Shown piece by piece: positions 53,534 to 63,020 of a stretch of DNA of 64,000 nt (position 1 is its first letter; each line of letters begins with the position of its first letter). Source of the DNA: Agromyces sp. Marseille-P2726 (GTDB lineage: Bacteria; Actinomycetota; Actinomycetes; Actinomycetales; Microbacteriaceae); contig NZ_CADDWM010000007.1 of assembly GCF_902809835.1 (NCBI RefSeq), forward strand, positions 81,198-145,197, given 5' to 3'. A program made the position numbers and the translations under genes. The notes below the pieces were generated by a model. The model worked only from the letters and a program-made list of their open reading frames with translations. It was not told the DNA's origin and searched no databases.

Positions 53534-53911
53534 ATGCTCAGGAGAGTCGGGCGACCGGGGCTGATCGGCATGGCGGCTCGCACCGCCGTCGTCGCCGGCA
53601 CCGCCACCGCCGTCAGCGGCAGCGTGCAACGCCACCAGCAGGAGAAGGCGCAGCAGCAGTACGACCAGCAGCAGTACGAGGCGCAGCAGCAGCAGGCCCA
53701 GATGCAGGCCGCGGCGCAGCAGGCGGCCGCGCAGCAGCAGTACACCGCGCAGCAGCAGTACGCCGCGCAGCAGCAGGCCGCGCCGGCGGCCCCTGCGGGT
53801 GGGGGTGGAACCGACCTCGTCGCAGAACTGCAGAAGCTCGGCGCGTTGAAGGAGCGGGGCATCCTCAGCGACGAGGAGTTCGCCGCAGCGAAGGCCAAGC
53901 TCCTCGGCTGA
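53534..53911 (+). CDS. Q/A-rich SHOCT-domain protein
   Basis: The 125-residue protein has a hydrophobic-basic start (LRRVGRPGLIGMAARTAVVAGTATAVSG), a central stretch of about 50 residues made of Gln, Ala and Tyr repeats (CAG-rich DNA 53636-53787), and a C-terminal SHOCT domain (LVAELQKLGALKERGILSDEEFAAAKAKLLG). Such proteins are usual partners of DUF6325-type genes. SHOCT domains are thought to drive oligomerisation. The repeat DNA could vary in length between strains. GGAGGAGACG precedes ATG. Confidence 0.82.
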   Translation: MLRRVGRPGLIGMAARTAVVAGTATAVSGSVQRHQQEKAQQQYDQQQYEAQQQQAQMQAAAQQAAAQQQYTAQQQYAAQQQAAPAAPAGGGGTDLVAELQKLGALKERGILSDEEFAAAKAKLLG

Positions 53912-54014
53912 TCACCTGTTGCGACCTGTTGCGCCCTGCACGCCGTCGAGCGGAGAAGCCGCGAGGTTCCTGCAAGCCCTGTCGTGGCATCCGTCGCCGT
54001 GCCTAGGGTGAGGC

Positions 54015-55157
54015 ATGACCATCACGCTGCGGGGCGTCTCGACCGTCGTTCCACCCACTGTCCTCATCCAAGAGGAGGTGCGCGACGTGTTCGCGGCCCA
54101 GCCCGGGCTGAACCGCCTCGCGCAACGCATCGTCACGACGTCGTTCAACGTGTCGGGCATCGAGAAGCGCCACACCGTGCTCGATGAACTCAGCCGCGAT
54201 GCGCACCCCGACGTGCCCGTGTTCTTCGACATCGACAGCGGCGAGTTGCTGCTGCCCGGCACCAAGGCGCGGAACGAGATCTACGCCGAGCAGGCCACGG
54301 CACTGTACGTCGAGGCGGGCCGCGTGGCGATCGGCGCGACACCCGGCATCGCGGCATCCGACATCACGCACGTCGTGACGGTCTCATGCACCGGCTTCTA
54401 CGCACCCGGCCCCGACTTCATGGTCGCGCGCGAGCTCGGATTGAACGCGGGCGTCGAGCGCTATCACCTGGGATTCATGGGCTGCTACGCCGCCATTCCC
54501 GCCCTGCGCATCGCGAAGCAGCTGTGCGAAGCGGATGCCGCGGCCGTCGTGCTCGTCATCAGCGTCGAGCTCTGCACGCTGCACCTGCGTTCGTCGAGCG
54601 ACCCCGACACGATCGTCGCCTCGTCGCTGTTCGCCGACGGCGCGGCCGCCGGAGTCGTCTCGGCACGCGAGCCCGCGGAGGGCGAGCGCGCATTCGACCT
54701 CGACCGATTCGCGACGCGCATCACGCCGAAGGGCGAAGACGACATGGCGTGGAAGATCGGCGACCACGGCTTCGAGATGGTGCTCTCGAACGCCATTCCC
54801 GCGATCATCGACGAGCACATCACGGGCGCGATCGAGCCGCTGGTCGACCACGACACCGCGCTCACCGAGGCGCTGGCCGCCGACACGGCGGGTGCGGCGA
54901 TCGAGCACTGGGCGATCCACCCGGGCGGGCGGTCGATCCTCGACAAGGTCGAGTCCCGACTCCGGCTGAGCGAGGCGCAGCTCGTGCCCGCCCGCGAGAC
55001 GCTGCGCGACTTCGGCAACATGTCGAGCGCGACGGTCATGTTCGTGCTTCGGAACATCCTCGAGTCGGATGCCGCGGGCGACGGTCATCGGGTCGTCGCG
55101 ATGGCGTTCGGGCCCGGGCTCACGGTCGAGTCGGCCCTGATGACGGTGCGCGCCTGA
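54015..55157 (+). CDS. Type III polyketide synthase
   Basis: The 380-residue protein is a chalcone-synthase-like enzyme with the full triad: Cys157 in LGFMGCYAAIPALR, His in WAIHPGGRSILD (about residue 297) and Asn in FGNMSSATVMFVL (about 333). VSCTGFYAPGPDFMVARELGL is a normal type III block. It joins a starter acyl-CoA with malonyl-CoA units; alkylresorcinols or alkylpyrones are likely products. The next two genes (methyltransferase, FAD monooxygenase) follow within two bases and with overlap, so they form a tailoring operon. TAGGGT (54004-54009) five bases before ATG suggests a leaderless mRNA. Confidence 0.92.
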   Translation: MTITLRGVSTVVPPTVLIQEEVRDVFAAQPGLNRLAQRIVTTSFNVSGIEKRHTVLDELSRDAHPDVPVFFDIDSGELLLPGTKARNEIYAEQATALYVEAGRVAIGATPGIAASDITHVVTVSCTGFYAPGPDFMVARELGLNAGVERYHLGFMGCYAAIPALRIAKQLCEADAAAVVLVISVELCTLHLRSSSDPDTIVASSLFADGAAAGVVSAREPAEGERAFDLDRFATRITPKGEDDMAWKIGDHGFEMVLSNAIPAIIDEHITGAIEPLVDHDTALTEALAADTAGAAIEHWAIHPGGRSILDKVESRLRLSEAQLVPARETLRDFGNMSSATVMFVLRNILESDAAGDGHRVVAMAFGPGLTVESALMTVRA

Positions 55158-55158
55158 G

Positions 55159-55926
55159 ATGACGCGCCCGCCGATCTCCCCGCCGGTCGAGTCGACGTGG
55201 CGGGCGCTTCGACGACTGCGGCAGCGCGACGAGACGGGCGTCGAGCGCATGGACGATCCCGACGGCGACGTCGAGGCGCTCGAGCGCTCGTACGCGCACT
55301 TCCGCCTGGTGAACCTCATCGTCTCCAATCCGCGGGCGGTGTACCGGCGGTGGATCCGTCCGACCCTGTCCGCGACGGCCACTCGTCGCGTGCTCGACAT
55401 CGGCACCGGCGGGGCCGCCCTGCCGCGGGCGCTGCTGCGTTGGGCGGAGGCCGACGGGCTGCGCCTCGAGGTCACGGCGATCGACCCCGACTCGCGAGCG
55501 CTGGACTGGGCGCTGCGGCAGCCGGCCCATCGGGGACTCGTGCTGCGGCGGGTCACCAGCGACGAACTCGCCCGTGCCGGCGAACGCTTCGACGTGGTCA
55601 TGTCGAATCACGTGCTGCATCATCTCGACGGCCGGCAACTGGGCGCCCTGCTCGCGGACTCGGAGCGACTCGTCGAGCAGGGCGGCATCGCCGTGCACGG
55701 CGACATCGAGCGCTCCCGGTTCGGGTCCCTCGGCTTCTCCCTCGGCACGTTGCCGTTCGATCGCAACATCCTGGCAGGATCGTTCATCCGCGCCGACGGA
55801 CTGGTGTCGGTCCGGCGCAGCTTCACCGCGGCCGAGCTCGCCGCGGTGCTTCCCCCCGGGTGGCGCGTGCGGCGCGGCTTCCCGTCGCGTCTCGAGGTGG
55901 TCTGGGGGGATGGTGGCGATGCCTGA
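55159..55926 (+). CDS. Class I AdoMet-dependent methyltransferase (polyketide tailoring)
   Basis: The 255-residue protein has LDIGTGGAALPRALLRWA (AdoMet motif I, about residue 78), VTAIDPDSRALDWA (acidic loop), FDVVMSNHVLHHL (motif IV) and a typical C-terminal half. ATG 55159 comes one base after the polyketide synthase stop. Its 3' end overlaps the FAD monooxygenase gene by eight bases. Methylation of a phenolic hydroxyl or ring carbon of the type III product is inferred from the operon; the family is broad. Confidence 0.85.
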   Translation: MTRPPISPPVESTWRALRRLRQRDETGVERMDDPDGDVEALERSYAHFRLVNLIVSNPRAVYRRWIRPTLSATATRRVLDIGTGGAALPRALLRWAEADGLRLEVTAIDPDSRALDWALRQPAHRGLVLRRVTSDELARAGERFDVVMSNHVLHHLDGRQLGALLADSERLVEQGGIAVHGDIERSRFGSLGFSLGTLPFDRNILAGSFIRADGLVSVRRSFTAAELAAVLPPGWRVRRGFPSRLEVVWGDGGDA

Positions 55927-57100
55927 GCCTCCGGCCAGTGGTGCGGATGCCGCGACCGAGGCTCGCCACGACGTCGTCATCGTCGGGGGCGGCGCGGTCG
56001 GGCTGCTGCTCGCGTGCCTCCTCGCGCGGCGCGGGCTGGATGCGGTCGTGCTCGAACGGCGTGCCGAGCGGTCGGAGCGTTCGCGGGCGATCGGCATCCA
56101 CCCGCCCGGTCTTCGTGCGCTCGCGCTCGCCGGCCTCGACGACGAGGTGCGGGCCCGCGCCGTGCGCATCGCCGACGGACAGGTCACGTGCGAGGGGCGG
56201 GTGCTCGGCCGGATGAGGTTCGGCCGGAAGGCGCCCGTGCTCTCCCTGCCGCAACTCGAGACCGAGGCGCTGCTCGAGCGCCGGCTCGAGGAGCTCCGTC
56301 CCGGCAGCCTCCGGCGCGGCGTCGAGGTCCGCGAGCTCCACGATCGGGGCACGCACGTCGACGTAGTGGCGACCGCGGCCGGCACCGGCACCGGCACCGC
56401 GGCGACGCTGCCGGCGCGCTATGTCGTGGGAGCCGACGGCGTGCGCAGCGGCATCCGGGATCTCGTCGGCATCAGGTGGATGCCGCATCGCGGGCGCGCG
56501 CACTACGTGATGGGCGACACTCGCGACGACACCGGTGCACCGGCGAGCGCCCTGCTGCACTTCGAGCCCGCCGGCGTCGTGGAGTCGTTCCCGATGCCCG
56601 GTGGTCGACGTCGCTGGGTGGCCTGGGTGCGGCGGCCGCCGGCGCACCTGACGCCCGCGGCGCTCGCGACGATCGTACGCACCCGCACGGGCGGGGCGTT
56701 CGACCCGGGCGTCGCCGAGCCACCGAGCGCGTTCGAGGCGCGGCAGCACCTCGCCGAGCGGATGGCCGATGGACGCGTGGCTCTCGCCGGCGATGCGGCG
56801 CACGAGATCAGCCCGATCGGCGGGCAGGGCATGAACCTCGGATGGCTCGACGCGATGCGCCTGGATCACGACCTGGCGGTGGCGCTCGAGGTCGGGGCGC
56901 CGCCCGAGGCGTTCGAGGCGTACGACCGCGTTCGGCGCGCGGCGGCGCGGCGCGCCATCCGCCAGGCTGCGTTCAACATGGCGATGGGTGCCCCGGCGTC
57001 GGGTCTGCGGCTGCGCGCGCGGAATGCCACCGTGCGCGTGCTCGGGATCCCCCCGCTGCGGGCGCTGCTCGCGCGGGCGTTCACGATGCGGTGGCTGTGA
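55919..57100 (+). CDS. FAD-dependent monooxygenase / oxidoreductase (polyketide tailoring)
   Basis: The 393-residue protein has the FAD-binding Rossmann motif VVIVGGGAVGLLLACLLARRG (about residues 19-39), VVGADGVRSGIRDLVGI in the middle and GDAAHEISPIGGQGMNLGW (about residue 295), the GD motif of group A flavoprotein monooxygenases. It likely hydroxylates an aromatic ring. ATG 55919 overlaps the methyltransferase stop; ATG 55910 with a G-run upstream is an alternative giving three more residues. With the two genes before it, it completes a compact type III polyketide operon. Confidence 0.86.
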   Translation: MPEPPASGADAATEARHDVVIVGGGAVGLLLACLLARRGLDAVVLERRAERSERSRAIGIHPPGLRALALAGLDDEVRARAVRIADGQVTCEGRVLGRMRFGRKAPVLSLPQLETEALLERRLEELRPGSLRRGVEVRELHDRGTHVDVVATAAGTGTGTAATLPARYVVGADGVRSGIRDLVGIRWMPHRGRAHYVMGDTRDDTGAPASALLHFEPAGVVESFPMPGGRRRWVAWVRRPPAHLTPAALATIVRTRTGGAFDPGVAEPPSAFEARQHLAERMADGRVALAGDAAHEISPIGGQGMNLGWLDAMRLDHDLAVALEVGAPPEAFEAYDRVRRAAARRAIRQAAFNMAMGAPASGLRLRARNATVRVLGIPPLRALLARAFTMRWL

Positions 57101-57154
57101 AGCCGGTCGACGGCCGAGTTGCCTGATTCTCCCCGTATTCGGGCGACTCGGTGG

Positions 57155-57595
57155 CTACGCCTCGCGACGCGTGAGCAGGAACACCGGGATCAGCCGGTCG
57201 GTGCGCCGCTGGTAGCTGTCGTAGGCCGGCCAGGTCTCGTTGGCGCGACGCCACCAGAGCTCGCGCTCCTCGCCCTCGAGCTCGCGGGCGACGTAGTCGT
57301 GCTTCTCGGCGCCGTCCTGCAGCTCGACGTGCGGGTGCTTCTTCAGGTTCCAGTACCAGGTCGGATGCTTCGGAGCGCCGCCCATCGACGCGACGACGGC
57401 GTACTCGCCGTTGTGCTCGACGCGCATGAGCGCCGTCTTGCGGAGCTTGCCGGACTTCGCTCCGACGCTGGTCAGCACGATGATCGGCCGCCCCCGCAGG
57501 GTGTTCGCTTCGGACCCGTTCGTCGCCTCGAACGTCTCGGCCTGCTTGCGTGCCCAGTCGGACGTGCTCGGCGCGTACTCTCCCTGCAGCGGCAT
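57155..57595 (-). CDS. Deazaflavin (F420)-dependent nitroreductase-family oxidoreductase
   Basis: The 146-residue protein has [33 protein letters not shown] and [19 protein letters not shown], the marks of the Ddn/FDOR-B-like family in mycobacteria and relatives. It reduces quinones or other substrates with F420H2, or binds related flavins. The conserved G-x-x-SGK for F420 phosphate is present. ATG 57595 follows GAAGGAG. It is convergent with the polyketide operon and divergent from clpB. Confidence 0.87.
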   Translation of the reverse strand: MPLQGEYAPSTSDWARKQAETFEATNGSEANTLRGRPIIVLTSVGAKSGKLRKTALMRVEHNGEYAVVASMGGAPKHPTWYWNLKKHPHVELQDGAEKHDYVARELEGEERELWWRRANETWPAYDSYQRRTDRLIPVFLLTRREA

Positions 57596-57688
57596 CCATT
57601 CTCCTTCGCTCCGGTCCTGATCTCGTCAACCGTCGACCGGCGCCGGTCATTCCTGCCGATTCCTGGAAATACCGACCCGCTCGACAAA

Positions 57689-57709
57689 GTTGAGTGTAGT
57701 AGACTCAGC
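57689..57709. promoter_or_regulatory. HAIR-like operator upstream of clpB
   Basis: GTTGAGT-N7-ACTCAGC matches the HspR box CTTGAGT-N7-ACTCAAG at 11 of 14 fixed positions, with the exact 7-base spacer. It ends 21 bases before GTG 57731. With the two boxes at dnaK it makes clpB a likely third HspR site in the window. Confidence 0.72.
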
Positions 57710-57730
57710 TTTGAACGAAGGGGAGCATCC

Positions 57731-59989
57731 GTGGCAAACATGCAGGGCGCGCCGAGCTCGCAGGAAGAGCAGCAGTCGGCGCTCGAACAGTTCGGCGTGA
57801 ACCTCACCGACCTCGCGCGGGCGGGCAAGCTCGACCCGGTCATCGGCCGTGACGCCGAGATCCGCCGGGTCAGCCAGGTCCTGACTCGACGCACGAAGAA
57901 CAACCCCGTGCTCATCGGCGAGGCGGGCGTCGGCAAGACCGCGGTCGTCGAGGGGCTCGCACAGCGCATCGTGGCGGGCGACGTCGCCGAGTCGCTGAAG
58001 AACAAGCAGCTCGTGTCACTCGACATCTCGGCGCTCGTCGCGGGCGCGATGTACCGCGGCCAGTTCGAAGAGCGCCTGAAGAGCGTGCTGAAAGAGATCA
58101 ACGAGGCCGAGGGCCAGATCATCACGTTCGTCGACGAGCTGCACCTGCTGATGGGCGCCGGCGGCGGCGAGGGGTCGGTCGCGGCATCCAACATGCTGAA
58201 GCCGATGCTGGCGCGCGGCGAGCTGCGACTGATCGGCGCGACGACGCTCGACGAGTACCGCGAGTACATCGAGAAGGACGCCGCGCTCGAGCGTCGCTTC
58301 CAGCAGGTGTACGTCGGCGAACCGTCGGTCGAAGACACGGTCGCGATCCTGCGCGGGCTGAAGGGCCGCTACGAGGCCCACCACGGGGTCACGATCTCGG
58401 ATGCCGCGCTCGTCGCTGCGGCATCGCTCTCCAATCGCTACATCACGGCGCGACAGTTGCCCGACAAGGCGATCGACCTCATCGACGAGGCGATGTCGCG
58501 GCTGAAGATGGAGATCGACTCCTCGCCGGTCGAGATCGACCAGCTGAAGCGCGAGGTCGACCGCATGAAGATCGAGGAGCTCGCGCTCAAGAAGGAGAAG
58601 GACGAGGCCTCGAAGGAGCGGCTCGAGAAGCTCCGCGAGACCCTCGTCGAGAAGGAGCGCGACCTCGCCGAGCTCGAGGCGAGGGGGGAACGCGAGAAGA
58701 TGGGCCTGAACCGGGTCGGCGAGCTGAAGAAGCAGCTCGACGAGGCGATCACCGAGCGAGATCGCGCGATGCGCGAGGCCGACTACCAGAAGGCGTCGCG
58801 GCTCGAGTACGAGACCATCAAGAACCTTCAGCGCGATCTCGAGGCGGCCGAGCAGGCGGATGCCGCGGGTGAAGGCGGCGGCGAGCCTCGCATGGTGAAC
58901 GAGCAGGTCACCGAGGAGGACATCGCCGCGGTGATCTCGGCGTGGACGGGCATCCCGGTCGGCAAGCTCATGCAGGGCGAGACCGAGAAGCTGCTGCACC
59001 TCGAGGCCGAGCTCGGCAAGCGCCTCATCGGGCAGAAGCGGGCCGTGGCATCCGTCGCCGATGCGATCCGCCGATCCCGCGCCGGCATCAGCGACCCGAA
59101 TCGACCGACGGGCTCGTTCCTCTTCCTCGGACCGACCGGCGTCGGCAAGACCGAGCTCGCGAAGACGCTCGCCGAGTTCCTGTTCGACGACGAGCACGCG
59201 ATGGTGCGCATCGACATGTCGGAGTACGGCGAGAAGTTCTCGGTCTCGCGCCTGGTCGGCGCGCCTCCCGGCTACGTCGGGTACGACCAGGGCGGTCAGC
59301 TCACCGAGGCCGTGCGGCGCCGCCCGTACTCGGTGATCCTGTTCGATGAGGTCGAGAAGGCGCACCCCGAGGTGTTCGACGTGCTGCTGCAGGTGCTCGA
59401 CGACGGACGCCTTACCGACGGGCAGGGTCGTACGGTCGACTTCCGCAACACGATCCTCATCCTCACCTCGAACCTCGGGTCGCAGTACCTCATCGACCCG
59501 ACGCTCAGCTGGGACGAGAAGGAGCAGGCCGTGCTGCAGACCGTGCGGCAGGCGTTCAAGCCCGAGTTCGTGAACCGGCTCGACGACATCGTCGTGTTCT
59601 CGGCGCTCTCCGAGGACGAGTTGGGCGAGATCGTCAACCTGTACATCGACCGACTCTCGGAGCGGCTGCACGACCGACGGCTCACGCTCGGCGTCACGCC
59701 CGATGCTCGCGCGTGGCTGGCCGAGCGCGGCTACGACCCGCTCTATGGTGCGCGTCCGCTGCGGCGGCTCATGCAGCGCGAGATCGACGATCGTCTGGCG
59801 CGCGAGCTGCTCACCGGAGAGATCCGCGACGGCGACACCGTCGTCGTCGAGCTCGCCGCCGACGGCGAGTCGCTGCGGGTGGCGCGCGCCGACGTGCCCG
59901 TCGGCGCCGGTGTGGGGCCGGTGGGCGCCACGGCCGGGTCGGGTGGGCCCGACGACGACGAGATCATCGACGCCGAGATCATCGAGTAG
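57731..59989 (+). CDS. clpB: ClpB-type disaggregase lacking the N-terminal domain
   Basis: The 752-residue protein has two AAA+ modules. Walker A1 GEAGVGKT is near residue 74 and Walker A2 GPTGVGKT near 466, with arginine-finger and sensor motifs, and between them a long ClpB-type coiled coil (about residues 255-385). It begins at [20 protein letters not shown], the start of the first AAA+ module, so the usual 150-residue Clp_N domain is missing. An acidic Gly/Asp tail ends [12 protein letters not shown]. The frame stays open upstream to 57119 but encodes no Clp_N, and it would run through the HAIR box. GTG 57731 follows GGGGAG. It works with DnaK to dissolve aggregates. Confidence 0.93.
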   Translation: MANMQGAPSSQEEQQSALEQFGVNLTDLARAGKLDPVIGRDAEIRRVSQVLTRRTKNNPVLIGEAGVGKTAVVEGLAQRIVAGDVAESLKNKQLVSLDISALVAGAMYRGQFEERLKSVLKEINEAEGQIITFVDELHLLMGAGGGEGSVAASNMLKPMLARGELRLIGATTLDEYREYIEKDAALERRFQQVYVGEPSVEDTVAILRGLKGRYEAHHGVTISDAALVAAASLSNRYITARQLPDKAIDLIDEAMSRLKMEIDSSPVEIDQLKREVDRMKIEELALKKEKDEASKERLEKLRETLVEKERDLAELEARGEREKMGLNRVGELKKQLDEAITERDRAMREADYQKASRLEYETIKNLQRDLEAAEQADAAGEGGGEPRMVNEQVTEEDIAAVISAWTGIPVGKLMQGETEKLLHLEAELGKRLIGQKRAVASVADAIRRSRAGISDPNRPTGSFLFLGPTGVGKTELAKTLAEFLFDDEHAMVRIDMSEYGEKFSVSRLVGAPPGYVGYDQGGQLTEAVRRRPYSVILFDEVEKAHPEVFDVLLQVLDDGRLTDGQGRTVDFRNTILILTSNLGSQYLIDPTLSWDEKEQAVLQTVRQAFKPEFVNRLDDIVVFSALSEDELGEIVNLYIDRLSERLHDRRLTLGVTPDARAWLAERGYDPLYGARPLRRLMQREIDDRLARELLTGEIRDGDTVVVELAADGESLRVARADVPVGAGVGPVGATAGSGGPDDDEIIDAEIIE

Positions 59990-60040
59990 ACCCCGAGCTC
60001 TTCGAGTCGTCGCTGGCTGTTGCCGGCCGACAGGCGCGGC

Positions 60041-61342
60041 TCAGTCGCCGACGACCGGCTCGGTCTCGCGCACGCCGTTCACGTTCGCGGGGATGCGGCG
60101 TTCGAGGGCGAGGGCGAGTGCGAGGATGCCGAGGCATCCGATCACCATGACGGCGATGTAGAGCGCGTCGAGTCCGCGGTCGAGCAGCAGCCCCGCGGCG
60201 ATCGGCCCGGCGATGGCGCCGCCCTGGAACGCCGCCGAGTTGATGGCGTTGTATCGGCCCCGGTTGTGGTCGGAGGCGAGGTCGTTGTACACCGCGGGCA
60301 CGGTCGGCTGCAGCAGCGTCTCGCCGAACGCGAACACGCCCATGAAGGCCAGCACGCCGATCGCGGCGGCGAGCGTGTCGGGCAGGAGACCCGCCGCGCC
60401 CAGCACGAGCCACGACAGCACCCACACCAGCGCCATGACGAGCATCACGCGGGTGCGGCGGCGGCCGCTGATGTGCTTGAGCACGGTGAACTGGAGCAGG
60501 ACGATGACCGCGGTGTTGACGGCGAACGCGAAGCCGACGACACGCGTCGAGACCTCGGCCACCTGCCGGGCGTACGCCGGGAAGCCGGCCTCCATCTGGC
60601 CGTAGCCGATGAACATCGCGATGAACGTGAGCAGGGTGAGCCAGAGCACGGCCGGCTGCCGGATGATCTCGAGGTAGCCACCGGTCGGCGGGGTGTCGTG
60701 CGTCGGCTGCGCCTGCGTGCGAACGTGCCGCAGCGGCCCGAGCAGCAGGGCCATGGGGATGAGGCTGCTCGCGGCGTCGATGAGGAAGATCACCGTGAAC
60801 GTCTCGGGCGCGTCGACGTCGACGTAGAACCCGCCGATGATTCCCCCGACGCCGATGCCGAGGTTGATCAGGGCGAAGTTCACGCCGAAGTACTGCTGCC
60901 GCAGGTCGCCCTCGACGACCGACGCGATGAGCGCGTTGAAGCCCGGCCACGAGACGCCGAAGTTGACCCCGATCAGCACGAGCGCGACGGCCGCGACCGC
61001 TGGATGGGTGGCGAACGCGAGCAGCGTGCAGCCCGCGATCATCGCGGTGAGCCCGGTGAGCAGCACCGCCCGCGCACCGTACCGGTCGATGAGGCTGCCG
61101 CCGGGGCCGGTCACGAGCAGCCCGGTGATCGCGATCAGGCTCATCAGCGTGCCGGAGAGGGCGAGGTCGAAGCCGCGGACCTCATGGAGGTAGATGATCG
61201 TGACCGGGAGGGTCAGGCCGCGGCCGAGCGTCTGGATCGCGACCGTCGACAGCAGCCAGCGACCCTCGGTGGGAAGCGCGCTCCAGAAGCTCCTGATGCC
61301 GATCACCAGAGTATCCTTGCGGATCCCTCCGACATCGCGCAT
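60041..61342 (-). CDS. MFS transporter
   Basis: The 433-residue protein has about twelve membrane segments in two halves: LSTVAIQTLGRGLTLPVTIIYL and GSLIDRYGARAVLLTGL (motif A, about residues 82-98) in the first, and GRYNAINSAAFQGGAIAGP in the second. It resembles the DHA1-type exporters, but the substrate is unknown. ATG 61342 is assigned; a GTG about 13 codons later would give a more usual short N-terminus. It is divergent from the carboxylesterase gene, whose leaderless promoter lies in the 33-base gap. Confidence 0.83.
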   Translation of the reverse strand: MRDVGGIRKDTLVIGIRSFWSALPTEGRWLLSTVAIQTLGRGLTLPVTIIYLHEVRGFDLALSGTLMSLIAITGLLVTGPGGSLIDRYGARAVLLTGLTAMIAGCTLLAFATHPAVAAVALVLIGVNFGVSWPGFNALIASVVEGDLRQQYFGVNFALINLGIGVGGIIGGFYVDVDAPETFTVIFLIDAASSLIPMALLLGPLRHVRTQAQPTHDTPPTGGYLEIIRQPAVLWLTLLTFIAMFIGYGQMEAGFPAYARQVAEVSTRVVGFAFAVNTAVIVLLQFTVLKHISGRRRTRVMLVMALVWVLSWLVLGAAGLLPDTLAAAIGVLAFMGVFAFGETLLQPTVPAVYNDLASDHNRGRYNAINSAAFQGGAIAGPIAAGLLLDRGLDALYIAVMVIGCLGILALALALERRIPANVNGVRETEPVVGD

Positions 61343-61375
61343 CTGAGGTTCACCTCATCCATCTACGCTGCAGTC

Positions 61376-62944
61376 ATGGAACTTCGCACCGGTCCGCGTG
61401 CCGCCGACCTCGTCGTCGAGACGGCAGCCGGCGCGGTCCGCGGCATCCGTCGTCGCGGCGTCAGGATGTGGCGCGGCATCCCGTACGGGGCGGACACAGG
61501 CGGCGAGCGACGCTTCCGCGCGCCGGTGCCGGCGCCCGGGTGGGGCGGCGTGCGCGACGCCGCCGAGTTCGGGCCGGTCGCACCGCAGAACCGTCGCGGC
61601 CAGTTCATCGGGGCGCACCCGCGCCTGCCGCGGAGCGAGGACTGCCTGAGCGTCAACGTGATCGCGCCCAACGAGCCGGGCGGCTCCGTGACCCGAGCCG
61701 GGCGTCCGGTCATCGTCTTCATCCACGGGGGCGGGTACGCCGTCGGCTCCTCAGGCGAGTACCCGCGGCAGGGCGAGCTGCTCGTACGGCGACACGGCGT
61801 CGTGTACGTGAGCCTCAACTACCGGCTCGGAGCGCTCGGGTGGCTGGACTTCCGGGCCTACTCGACCCCGCGGCATCCGTTCGACTGCAATCTCGGGCTG
61901 CGCGACCAGGTGCTCGCCCTCGAGTGGGTCCGCCGCAACATCCGCGCCTTCGGCGGCGACCCCGACCTGGTCACGCTCGCGGGCGAGTCATCGGGTGCGA
62001 ACGCCGTGACGACGCTGCTCGCCGTGCCCGCGGCCGAGGGGCTGTTCTCCCGTGCGATCGCGCAGAGCTCGCCCGCGAACGCCGTCTATCCTCCCCACGT
62101 CGCGGCGCAGTGGGCCGGCGAGTACGTGCGAATACTGAGCCGCATAGTCGACGACGACGACTTCGACAGTGAATCGCTCGAAGACGCGGCGGTCATGCTG
62201 CGCACGGCCGACACGACGGTGCTGTCGGATGCCGCGACGGCGCTCGCCATCCGGACGCCCGACGAGCACCCCGGCACCATCAGCCTCGCGCCCGTCATCG
62301 ACGGCGACTTCCTTCCGCGGCGCCCGCTGGACGCCTTCCGCGACGGGCTCGCGCACCGTGTACCGCTCCTCATCGGCACGAACGACCGCGAGGGTTCGCT
62401 GTTCGAGGGCCGCATCGGCATCCTCCCCACGACCAAGCCGCGCATCCGCGCCATCTTCGCGAACACGCGCAAGAAGGCGCGCAAGGCGATCAAGCGGCAG
62501 TATCCCGGGCTCCCAGAGCGCCGTCCGGCTGCCGACTTCGGCGGCGACTTCACGTTCTGGTTCCCGAGCGTGAACGTGGCCGAGCGACACTCGCGGTACG
62601 CGCCCGTATACTTCTACCGCTTCGATGCGGCGCCGGGGATCGCGAAGCTCATCGGCCTCGACGCGACGCACGGCCTCGAGCTGTTCGCCCTGTTCGAGAA
62701 GTTCGACACGTACACGGGCGCCGGCCTCACCCTGCTCGGAGGGCGCCGCATGTACCGCGAGATCGGGCAGCGGATGCAGCGGCTCTGGGTGCGGTTCGCG
62801 GCATCGGGGTCGCCGGGCCCCGAGTGGCCGCGCTACGACGAGGACGAACGTCGCACGCTGATCTTCGACCGCGACGATCGGGTGGAGCTCGACCCGCGCC
62901 GCGAGAAGCGCCTCGCGTGGCAGGAGTTCGTGCCGCACGTGTGA
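61376..62944 (+). CDS. Carboxylesterase, type B family
   Basis: The 522-residue protein has VFIHGGGYAVGS (oxyanion hole), EDCLSVNV (EDCLxLNV signature), VTLAGESSGANAVTTL (nucleophile Ser in GESSG) and THGLELFALF with the likely catalytic His. It hydrolyses esters of unknown nature in the cytoplasm, since no signal peptide is seen. ATG 61376 lies six bases after TACGCT, fitting a leaderless mRNA; the frame is open much further upstream, but that part lies antisense to the MFS gene. Its last 83 bases plus 44 following bases recur exactly at 63874-64000. Confidence 0.88.
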   Translation: MELRTGPRAADLVVETAAGAVRGIRRRGVRMWRGIPYGADTGGERRFRAPVPAPGWGGVRDAAEFGPVAPQNRRGQFIGAHPRLPRSEDCLSVNVIAPNEPGGSVTRAGRPVIVFIHGGGYAVGSSGEYPRQGELLVRRHGVVYVSLNYRLGALGWLDFRAYSTPRHPFDCNLGLRDQVLALEWVRRNIRAFGGDPDLVTLAGESSGANAVTTLLAVPAAEGLFSRAIAQSSPANAVYPPHVAAQWAGEYVRILSRIVDDDDFDSESLEDAAVMLRTADTTVLSDAATALAIRTPDEHPGTISLAPVIDGDFLPRRPLDAFRDGLAHRVPLLIGTNDREGSLFEGRIGILPTTKPRIRAIFANTRKKARKAIKRQYPGLPERRPAADFGGDFTFWFPSVNVAERHSRYAPVYFYRFDAAPGIAKLIGLDATHGLELFALFEKFDTYTGAGLTLLGGRRMYREIGQRMQRLWVRFAASGSPGPEWPRYDEDERRTLIFDRDDRVELDPRREKRLAWQEFVPHV

Positions 62945-62988
62945 GGGGCTCTCGTCGCGGCGTGCATCGGCGCACCGGCAGGGATCAC
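62862..62988 (+). repeat. 127-bp exact repeat, copy 1 (3' end of carboxylesterase gene)
   Basis: This segment covers the last 27 codons and stop of the esterase gene and 44 bases beyond. It is identical over 127 bases to the last 127 bases of the window. In its place here it makes biological sense, since the esterase reads normally through it. Confidence 0.95.
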
Positions 62989-63020
62989 CGGCGATGCGCA
63001 TGAGGCATAGGCTCAGATCC

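Noticed and set aside
53636..53787. CAG-rich tract as a CRISPR or minisatellite array
   Set aside because: It lies in frame in a SHOCT-domain gene and codes for Gln/Ala/Tyr repeats. There are no regular spacers.
57119..57730. Upstream extension of clpB as a missing N-terminal domain
   Set aside because: The extension does not resemble Clp_N, overlaps the convergent reductase gene and passes through the HAIR operator.
60020..61375. Upstream in-frame extension of the carboxylesterase
   Set aside because: It lies fully antisense to the MFS gene, is low in hydrophobic residues and adds no domain. The esterase family begins at ATG 61376, next to a promoter box.
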